Origin: Gnetum montanum
Taxonomy: Eukaryota > Streptophyta > Gnetopsida > Gnetales > Gnetaceae
Assembly: GCA_015680685.1 (NCBI GenBank)
Contig: MNCI01009017.1
Coordinates: 43,542-107,541 of the forward strand
Direction of reading: 5' to 3'
Length of the DNA stretch: 64,000 nt
Position numbers and translations under genes: made by a program. Below, piece after piece: positions 55,557-64,000 of this stretch. The notes beneath the pieces are model-generated. The model saw only the letters and a list, made by a program, of their open reading frames with translations. It was not told the origin of the DNA and did no database searches. Positions within the stretch are counted from its first letter, which is position 1, and every line of letters starts with the position of its first letter.

Positions 55557-56440
55557 CCACATATACATATGCTTACTTAGGTTTAATATCTTGAGGTATT
55601 ATAACTAAGGGGGTTGAGTTGCATATTACTTGAAGGATTTTAATGATGCAAGCATAATTCATAATTATGTATGCACCTCACATATGATCCTTGTCATCTA
55701 TCATGGCAGTATATTATGGTGTAGTAAAAAAGTTAAGGTTAAGCCAAGCCTTGTTTGTGTATTTTAAAAGTAGAAGATAACCTAACTCATGACTAGATGA
55801 TGACCAAATTCTTCAAAATGGATGTCTCTCAATGTGTTAATGCAATGCCACATTGCATGAATAAAGTAATTGAAATCTATATATTTTTAATTCCTATATA
55901 TTTTTTGAAGCCTATTATGGATTGAATGATCTTGTTTGGTAGAAACATGATGGAGGATTAGGATTACATCCAACCATATCCTTTGGTGTTGCTGATAAGA
56001 AAAACTTAAAACAAGTAAGTAACACAAATGTTTTGATCTTTACTATCTTCTTAAATGATGCAAAGTATTAGCCATCATGCTCGGCTATACTAAATTTTGA
56101 GGTATCTTAATAGTACTAAAGTAGATGATATGCAATCGATGCATTAATCCTTAGAATTATGAGAAGTAGTAAGGTCTCATCTCATTAATAACTTGTTATG
56201 ACTAATGAGGGAAGGAGATCCTTAGGCCTTATAATCAAAAAATTATTATATAATACATTTATTTATCAGTTGCTAGTATAAATCTAGCACAATGTTTTAA
56301 GAGGTTTGAAGAAAAAGATGTGCTAAATTTGTTCTACATCTTAGTTCAGATTTTGTGGAAAGTATGGAAAGCTTGCATAAAAAGTGAAGGAAAATTTGGA
56401 AAGTAGGATAAAAAGAGTTTTTAGTAGTATGAAATTAGAC
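55557..56440. other. Spacer right of element C, no genes seen
   Basis: AT-rich. It begins with CCACA, the possible right TSD of C. No coding motif or repeat boundary is evident. Confidence 0.5.
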
Positions 56441-56860
56441 AAAAAAAGTAAAATTAAATTTGGTCACTATTTTTTATTATATTTGGACAAAGAAAAACTA
56501 AGAAATGTGAACTTTTCAAAGCTCAAATTCAAAAAGATCAGTCCATTCTAAATGAGGGCCAAAATGAATGATAATATTTATGAACTTGATTTCTTGAAGG
56601 ATTTTTATTTTTTAAATATATTCTATGTTTCAAATTTGAACCATTTCCATAGTATGGTATTTGCATATGATCTTAAGGATAGCATTGAAGCCCTCAAGTT
56701 AGTATTTAAATACCGATGTTCATTAAAAGCTTTAAGGAAACTAACTGTACTAAAAGCAAGGAATGCTAGGATTATAAGAGGAGAGAAAATGCATGAGTAC
56801 TTAATATTTTTTAATGATGAGGGATATTAATATGTAATTTAGATTCATGAGTTTAATTTG
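56440..56860 (+). pseudogene. Relic of a chromovirus integrase C-terminus with chromodomain-like end
   Basis: In one plus-strand frame with few stops the translation shows KLKFKKISPF (compare KL-x3-K-x-GPF), MNDNIYELDFLKDF (compare N-x-YELDLP) and NIFYVSNLNHFH (compare NIFNVSDL). About 45 codons later comes ARIIRGEKMHEYLIFF, which fits the start of a chromodomain (EYLVKWKG), then WIHEFNLD-like codons after the stop. This marks a plus-strand chromovirus pol end. The rest of that element was not found. Confidence 0.5.
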
Positions 56861-58122
56861 GATTTGTGAGGAGTTGATGCCATCCTAGGTGTAAAGCTTA
56901 CTTAATTACAATTTTCTTTTTAAGGATGGAAGAGATGATGAGGATATCACCAAAACCAATGTATTTATTCCTCAATGTTAAATGTCTTTATATGTGCATA
57001 GTTTTTTATTCATGTTATGCATGTTTACTTGCATCTTTGAACATTCAAAATTGTAAGAAGTTCAAAAACATGCTTTGGGTGCATCTACAAATTCCAAGAT
57101 ATTAGCAGTCAACATGTTCCAAAAGTGTGGATTTTTCACTCAAATGCATTCTTGTTAACAGAAGAAATTTATTAATCTAAGATGTCTTACATAAGTAAGA
57201 CATTTTGATCCATATTTCTAGGCATCTTGGGAATTTCATACATCTTGGCAATAAGTGAAAAATTAGTAAAAGTTATCCAATTGTCTTTGATTTTAAAGTT
57301 GATACCAAGGAAAAGTTGAATGTAATTTTAGCTTATAAATTAGCATTAAAGCCTATTGTTTATGTCATCAATATAAGTAGAGAGGTAATATTGAAAGAGA
57401 AAGTTGAAGAGTCATTTTGTGATTCTTGAATCATAATGAACTTATTGTGTTGTAAGTCTCTTGGGCATTATATGAGAGAATTCGAGGATTCATACCTATG
57501 TTATGGCTTTGTGGCTTGTGTGATGAAGTGGTGTGATATCCAAGTTCTTGTATATCATATGGACATGCTTCCATTTTTATTTTTAATTTATTTCATCTTT
57601 GAAGGAAAGAAAGTCATTTTCTTTTGTTATTCAATTAGAATCTCTTATTTGAGTGTTTGAATAATAATTAAGGATTGTTAGGTTTGGATCTTTACTAGAA
57701 GGGATGATCAAATATTTCTTTAGCTAAGGCTAGTAATAATTTTAATATAAGTGAAATGGAAAAGAAAGATGCAAAAGTAACTAATTTTTTACACATGTCT
57801 ATTGAAAGGTTTTGACAAATAGAAATCTTTCTCCCTAAAAAAATTGATTATTATAGATACTTTATAAAGAAAGCTATTTTTAGAATTTTGAGATGAATAA
57901 TTTTTAATTATTATTTTTTAAGTACAAAATAAGTTGAGATTTTATTATGTATTTTCTAGCTTATTCTATAGTTCATACTTTATGCCTACTTAGAACAGAT
58001 CTCACCTATCAATAAGGTTTGTTAATTTTTTACAAGCTAGAAGTCACAAGAAAGATCATTTATTTCTCTATGATATATTATATGTTTAATTATACTTCCC
58101 TACATTATTTATACTCTACTAC
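56860..58122. other. Stretch with no recognised gene
   Basis: Short frames only, including one of 74 codons at 57436 without a motif I recognise. It could be 3' sequence of the chromovirus relic at 56440-56860, but no LTR or PPT was identified. Confidence 0.4.
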
Positions 58123-59002
58123 TGATGAGTGAAGATGTAGTCCCTATGCCCAACCATACAAATCATGATTGGTACAATTAACCTGATTATAATATGTGGA
58201 CTAAATTAATGGAAGCAGTGGAGCTTCTAAACTATCAAGTATTGATTATGAGTTGCTCTCTTTCCAACTATACTTGTTTTGGTCTTAGCTCATATGATAA
58301 AGTGTAATTAAGGCATATTATTATTGATGTTTTTTTGAATATTATTAACAATATTAAAATACAAGAAATTATTTTAATTAAACTAAGATAATGAAGTAAG
58401 TTCTAAACCAACCTAGGTAATGAGTATCTATTCTTGACCTTTGGTATACAACTTGAACTCATGTAATCATTTTTGAATTACCAAGTGTTTACTACTAGGC
58501 ATACCAAGTAATAGCATAGTTGGGATTACAAAAAAATATGTGTTTATGCTTAAAACTAGTCATACTCATTGAACCATATTTAGTATATGTTGAAATATAA
58601 ATTATTAACTAAGTGCATGATTAAATAAATATTTATCCATTTATACTAAAAAGTAAAGAACATAGGAAGAAAAATCTAATCTAAGTTAAATTATTGCAAT
58701 GCAGTGGAATAATCTTGATCCTTATTTCCATCATGCAAGGTGGCCATGTAAAATGCACTTAAATAAAGACTCAATATAATTACTGTAGACAACATTACAA
58801 ACACTCAATAACTATTACTTAAAATAAAAAATTTTAATTATAAGAGGTTTGTTAAAACTATGCTATAAATGTTACATTTGTATAAGCATTTATGATAATT
58901 ATGTCAATGTAGATGTGCCAACATATAATGGATTATGTCGATACAGATGTAGCTATCTCAATGTAGATGTGTTGATATAGTTAATAAATCGACTATTCAT
59001 CA
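58123..59002 (-). mobile_element. 3' LTR of very old element G
   Basis: TGATGAGTG to ATTCATCA, 880 bp, aligned with D- and E-type LTRs. U3 has TGTCAATGTAGATGTG repeats (58898-58985) like the TCAATG words of D. CG dinucleotides are nearly gone and substitutions are dense. Confidence 0.78.
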
Positions 59003-59420
59003 TAGTGTCATGACTAACTACAAACTTATTCTTGAATTAAACAAAATTGAAATAAAGTTTTTTTATAAAATTTTAGGAGTTATCACTTGATTGGTTGACT
59101 AACTAGTAAAACTTAACTAAACTTGAGTAGCACTTAAAAACATTATTTGAGTAACTTAATACATAAAAAGAAGATAAAAAAATTGAATACATAGACTTTG
59201 CAAAAAAATTTCAAGATTACAAAATTGACCAAGGAAGATGCCTTAAGTTATTATTAGTAGTAAAGGCTCATCATGCCTTGGTGGCTCCTGTGGTTGATTC
59301 ATTGTTGTTACTATTACACTCTTCATGAAAATTGTTTTAATTAATACTCTTATTTTCTCCTCCTTCATTCTAAAATTGTGAATTGTCTAGGCTAGATTAG
59401 CTAGGATTGATGTTGTTGGC
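59003..59420 (-). other. 3' tail of element G
   Basis: Directly to the right of LTR G the minus strand reads AGTTAGTCATGACACTA, an eroded PPT. The next 300 bp follow the sequence seen at 35392-35680 in E. No gene survives. Element G must continue right, but I could not trace gag or pol. Confidence 0.55.
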
Positions 59421-60590
59421 ACTTTCCATGGATGTGGTAGCACTGGAAACATTTAGTGTTAATAAGCTAGGTTACAAAATTTGTGTGTTCAATTTCAAAT
59501 ACTTTTACTAGGAATTTTAGGTCCTTGTAGTTTGTGATTCTCTTTGCTTGGTTTTTAGAAACATCTTTTTGGTTGTAAAATTTTCTCTTAAAATCTTTAA
59601 CTCCATATTTGCAATGTGTAGCTTTTGAAGTGACTCATTCTGAGCTAGTGCTCATTCTGATAGTGTAATAATATAGTGGTCATCTATTTTTCCAACTTAT
59701 TGTATGGCTTATCAATAGTTTGTATTGCTAAATTAGTGTATCATAGATTGACAAGCCTCATGTACTTGATCATGTTTTTCAATTTGAAGTTTATTCATTT
59801 TAATTTCTACTTGATTAACCATGTTGATCCCATTCAAAATGGATTGCAAGTTAGGATTTGAAAATTACTTTAGAGTTGTGTTAATTTTAACTTTAGCTAT
59901 CCAAATTTATTTTTCATTGATTTCATTTTGAAGGTCTAGTTAATCCATGTAGTGATTTTTGATCTTTCCATGCTTTGTGATCTCATTCTATCATGCTATA
60001 ATTTTGATGGCTAATTTCTACCAGATGGCCCTAACCTCCTTCATTGGAAGAATTTTATTTAATATTATCAATCTATAGACATCCAATTTTACATGCTTTA
60101 ACTACTCTTAGATATTTTTTAAATGATCCTCTAATTTATTCTTTTCTCATATAATTTTATGTAGTCTATTTTTTAGAGGCAATGACTTCATTCGCCTTTG
60201 CCATGGTGATATGTTTACTCAAGACATATATCTTGAATCTAATTTTGATATATCCCATGTAAAATTCTCTTTTTCTATCTCCATATAATGTTTCTTAGCC
60301 TTTAACTAATTAATTGCATCATCATGAGATTGACTAAGCTAATAGATTATAGGGTCTACTAGCTGGCAACAAAGTTGTGCAACATCATCATGTAGTATCT
60401 AGTTCAACAACTTAATCTATTGTAGTAGAGCCTTAAAAATGACTAACTTCCCATTAATAGTGATGAGGTTAAACTATACTATAGTAACATCTTTAGAAGT
60501 CTAGAAGATGTTTATAATCATTGACATGATACTAACCAATATATCTGGTACTTCCTTATGTTCTTTTATGTTCAATGTTCTTTCTTTTCT
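59421..60590. other. AT-rich stretch, possibly the rest of element G
   Basis: No motif. On the minus strand several Lys/Glu/Leu-rich, coiled-coil-like stretches (59560-59700) resemble the coiled-coil part of D's ORF2 in composition only. Confidence 0.3.
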
Positions 60591-61840
60591 CATTCTGATC
60601 CTTGTAGATTCTTAAATATCTAGGATTGTAGAAAAGTGTAGAACTGGTACTATAGGTATGTGGATCATTGAACTTAGAAGGGGAGGGATGAATAAGTTCC
60701 TCAAATTGAAATTCTTTGGACAAATCACACACACCAAATTTAATGTGGTTTCCCAACTAGGGTAGTCCACACTCAAAGGGTAGATTGCAAGCATACCTAT
60801 AGACTTTGTTGCTCTAAATGTGATTTGAAGGGTACCACACCTTGTATAATCTCTAAGACCCACTCTAGAGTGTTGTGACGTTGCACCAACCAATCAACCC
60901 CACAAGGTCCTGTCAAGCTTACAATGTGGTTTCTAGGCTTCCATAATCTTTACAATCTTGAGCTCCACTTTAAAGTATTATGTTGTAAAACCAACCACTC
61001 AATCTCACAAGATCCTGATGAGCTTAATCAAGATGCCTTCCCACAAGAAGCACATCAACCCCACAANCAATCAAGATGCCTTCCCACAAGAAGCACATCA
61101 ACCCCACAAGGCAACAATGGAGAACAACAATTACAAGGGATGAATGCAACTTAGTTTGCTGATCCTTGTACTTTAAGGTATAACACACTTTACAATGGAC
61201 AAATGATAATACAATGAAGAGCAACAGTGATTACAATGATGGTCAAATGATTTCACAATGATTGTACAAGAGCTTGCACATTTCCCAATGAGAATGATGT
61301 CTTCTTATAGTCACCATGTTTTCAAATCCATTTGGAACTTGTGCAATAGCTAGCTAATGATAGCTAATGATCATGAAAGATGTCTTCTTCATGCCTGAGA
61401 CATCTTTTTGTATTTGCCTCCATTCTGAGAAGACGTCTTTGTTTGGTGAATGTCATCTTTCTAAAATTAACTTACATTCTATGAAGATTTCTTTATTTGA
61501 TTAAGATATCTTTGCTTGATGAAAGATGTTTGCTAATTCTTGGAGACGTCCTTGTCTATGCATCTTTAATTTTGCCAAGATTTCTATTGTTTCTTGAAGA
61601 TTTCTTTCTTCACCTCCCTTTGCATGATGAGTTCTTTGTTCCTTGTTCATAACCTTGCACTTTTGCATGCTTTAATGATGACAACTTTTCTTGTAAGTTA
61701 TTTGGTCCTTGTCCACATTCTTTGAATTCACTTCCTTTGAGCCATCCTTTTGTGGATAAGACCTTGAGATGTTGTGGATGACTTTCTCCTTTTGTCTAAG
61801 CTAGTTCATTCCTTTTCATCACTCTTGGTCCTACAACAAC
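60590..61840. other. LTR-like block with tandem duplications and a GAGACGTCTT array
   Basis: Contains a roughly 100-bp direct repeat (about 60862-60925 and 60962-61026, with ACCAACCA-x-TCAA and CACAAG-x-TCCTG words) and, at 61370-61570, six or more GAGACATCTTT / AGACGTCTTT words like those in LTR C. This suggests a third LTR of the C type, but no end was found. Confidence 0.35.
61026..61112. repeat. Single-N junction with duplicated flanks
   Basis: About 40 bases (AATCAAGATGCCTTCCC... CCCCACAA) lie on both sides of the N at 61067. Assembly artefact. Confidence 0.82.
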
Positions 61841-63222
61841 ACAATCATACATACAACCTTTATCTCCATTTTACTTAATGTTTTGGCATAATAAAAAGTC
61901 CACATAGGGATCTTCAAAGATTTTCCAATGCAGTTCACCATCACCTCTATAGTAGTTCCTTCCTCTTTATGTGGCATGATAATTATAGTTACATCATCCT
62001 CTTTCCAATGTGATTTGAAAGTTTGCTGCATCACTAGAGATTTTAGGATACTCCTCTAGTAGGATGATGGTAACATCTCTTATAAAATCAATAAAGGCTA
62101 GATCATTGATTTTGATAACCTTCAACAAGTTTATGAAGTCATCCCATTGCTAGTTAATGATCTTAGGTATCTTCTATAAGTAGCTTACCACTAGATAAGA
62201 GTCTTTAATGCTTCTTATAGGTGTTTGTTGGCTTGTGCTAGCTGCACTTGAGCTTGCACTAACACTTATGATTGTAGTCATTGGGATGATGATAGCTAGA
62301 ATAGAACTTATTATTGTAGCTTTAGTATTTGGTGATGATAAAAGATCTTTCTAGATTTTAAGAGCTTATTTCATTTTCATCATTTTATTATAGGATATTA
62401 TGGAAGTCATCATTGATGTATCTTTTATCTTATGGGTGATTCCTTTCCTTCTATATAGTTATCTAATTAAGCATATAAAGAGGGATCATCTTCCTACCTC
62501 ACTCATTCTCTTTAAGCCTCTTTTTGATCAAGACTATGCATGTTCTAAAAGAGAGAGATATGATTTTTCTTGGATGTATGGTATGGTATATATGATATAT
62601 TTAAATATTGAAGTATACTTTCTTTGCCTATGTTAAAAATTCATATTTCTTCTTATTCATACCATAAGCTCTTTGTAGCTACTTCTTCTTAATCTCAACA
62701 TCTAATTTGGTGGAAACCTCAGTAACTTGAGTCTCCACATTGAAAATCCTTAGTATTTTGCAATCGTATTGATGGAATAGAATATTGTGATATCCTTAAT
62801 CTTGATGATTTTTTCAAAAAAGGTAAGTCTCTTTCAAGTATCACTTTTCTTTGATTAAGATAATGGATCAAAGGGAAGAAGCTTATAATTGTTCTTGCAC
62901 TCCTTGGAGAGCAAACTTTAAGAATGGATAAAGTTGGGCTTTGGTAAAACAACTTCATAAGCTTTCTTTTCAATTTCTTTGTGAATAATGCCTCTATGAG
63001 GGTTACCTATACAGTTGTCCATGGTTGAGGTACTTTTGTCCTTGCATAGATTGTTCAATTTGAACTGAAAGGCTTTGTCTCACAAATTGGACTTCAAGTA
63101 TTCTCTTGTCGGTCTAGTTGCATGAGACTTCTATTACAGTTGCTTCTAAACATATGATCTTTTGCATTTTCCTCTTTGTCTCTTATCCTAAGGTTATGAT
63201 GGACCTCCTACCTTTAGAACAT
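61841..63222. other. Stretch of short frames, probably decayed internal retroelement sequence
   Basis: Frames of 60-85 codons on both strands, none recognised. Its right end meets a Met-type PBS in minus orientation, so this may be the 5' internal region (gag) of a minus-strand element. Confidence 0.35.
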
Positions 63223-63234
63223 GTTTTGATACCA
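63223..63234 (-). promoter_or_regulatory. Met-tRNA-like primer-binding site of an unidentified minus-strand element
   Basis: Minus strand TGGTATCAAAAC, two bases after a TACA end, resembles the initiator-Met PBS TGGTATCAGAGC with G-to-A changes. Confidence 0.45.
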
Positions 63235-63236
63235 TT

Positions 63237-63603
63237 TGTATTTACCTCAAAGATTGATTATTAGATTTCAAAATATTTTACCATGGTTTTGTTCTTAATC
63301 AGCTTTGTTTTTTTAGAAGAAAAAGAAAAACCAAATCTATAATAGTTGGGGTGCAAATTGCCAACAAAAAATCCAAATTAAGAAAGACTAGCAACTCTAT
63401 GCTTGTTGTCATTTATAGAAAATAAAATTGAGACAGATAGTCTAAGAACACATCATAGGTAGTAAAAATTATAAATTTGTGCTAGTTATGACAAGATGAA
63501 AACATAGCTAATAAGTGAAAGGAAAGAAGAACCAAAAAGTAAAAAATAACATTAAATTACTAATGATATGATTAGTCTATTATGTACTGATAAAACCTAT
63601 GTT
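63237..63603 (-). mobile_element. Putative 5' LTR fragment next to the Met-type PBS
   Basis: Starts TGTATTTACC in plus orientation. Its outer end is not found; it is cut by or ends before LTR H. No matching 3' LTR was identified to the left. Confidence 0.3.
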
Positions 63604-64000
63604 TGATGAGCCACTATATCATATCTACAACATCACAGCTCTACATACGTCATTGTTAATGTGATGTAGTGGATCCTAGTCAACCTTATAATTACTAACA
63701 CTTGGTTACACTAACAAAAAAATTTCATTCCAACCTTAGGGAAAATCTTGTAGTTTGTTTTCATAGTTTACACTTAGTGATAGAGTGAATGCTTGTAGTG
63801 TGGTGTTGAATAGTTGAATTGAATCTTTATTTCAGTGGATTGTACTTGGGCACAGTTCATAAACAACAATAAAGATCAAGATTATTTTTCAGCATTGTAG
63901 CATCTAGTTAGTTTCTTTGTTTTACATAGCTAATTTTGTTACTTATTTTATTTTTCATTTCCTTAATATGCTTACTTTAGCTTAGTATTTTACCTTTCTC
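63604..64000 (+). mobile_element. LTR H, plus orientation, running off the right edge
   Basis: Starts TGATGAGCCACTATATC. The stretch GAATCTTTATTTCAG... GGGCACAG... AACAATAAAGATC... GCATTGTAGCA (63820-63900) aligns with 54220-54305 of LTR B. Either the 5' LTR of an element to the right or a solo LTR. Confidence 0.75.

Noticed and set aside
1-64000. Host genes, tRNA, rRNA or microRNA precursors
   Set aside because: No convincing exon series, tRNA fold or rRNA similarity was seen; tRNA-like words are PBS sites only. Small divergent genes cannot be excluded by eye.

Overview
This is eukaryotic nuclear DNA, almost certainly from a land plant with a large, repeat-rich genome. It is AT-rich and holds no recognisable intact host gene, tRNA, rRNA or CRISPR array. 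What can be identified is LTR retrotransposons, mostly Ty3/gypsy. The abundance of old, nested, stop-riddled Athila-like elements primed by tRNA-Asp, with little removal, suits a gymnosperm or similar giant genome. The species cannot be named from this window. Nearly every coding track is a decayed gag or pol fragment.

Layout. 1-9017: element A, minus strand, Athila-like; its 5' LTR, PBS, gag, pol and 3' region are present and its 3' LTR lies beyond the left edge. 9018-17132: spacer with an LTR-like end near 11369 and several tandem arrays. 17133-30990: element D, plus strand, 13.9 kb, with two LTRs, TSD ATGAT, decayed gag-pol, a 1023-bp solo LTR nested in its integrase (TSD ATTAT), and a 4.7-kb 3' region carrying a second ORF behind a promoter-like cassette. 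30996-34141: old relics, including an integrase C-terminus. 34142-34977: LTR F, abutting the truncated 3' LTR of element E. 34978-40615: element E, minus strand, a deletion derivative with gag but no RT or integrase.

41218-55556: element C, minus strand, a chromovirus-like Ty3 element with a Met-tRNA-like PBS. Its right LTR is split by element B (47200-54817, plus strand, Athila-like, TSD CTCTA). B keeps gag, protease and RT but has lost RNase H and most of integrase, and a 108-N gap covers its 5' LTR/PBS junction. 55557-64000: a chromovirus integrase/chromodomain relic, the 3' LTR and 3' tail of a very old minus-strand element G, an LTR-like block, a Met-PBS-like junction and the start of LTR H.

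How the parts relate. A, B, D, E, F, G, H and the solo LTR form one superfamily: TGATGA...TCATCA ends, a tRNA-Asp PBS where visible, an Athila-type gag-pol and a shared 3' tail. The cis signals form a decay series (A's PBS intact; D and E eroded by C-to-T/G-to-A changes). The nested insertions give a relative order: tandem array, then D, then the solo LTR; and C, then B. The most interesting signals are a PPT-like motif repeated up to three times per element, the promoter/intron-like cassette before D's ORF2, and palindromic GATATC clusters in the U3 regions.
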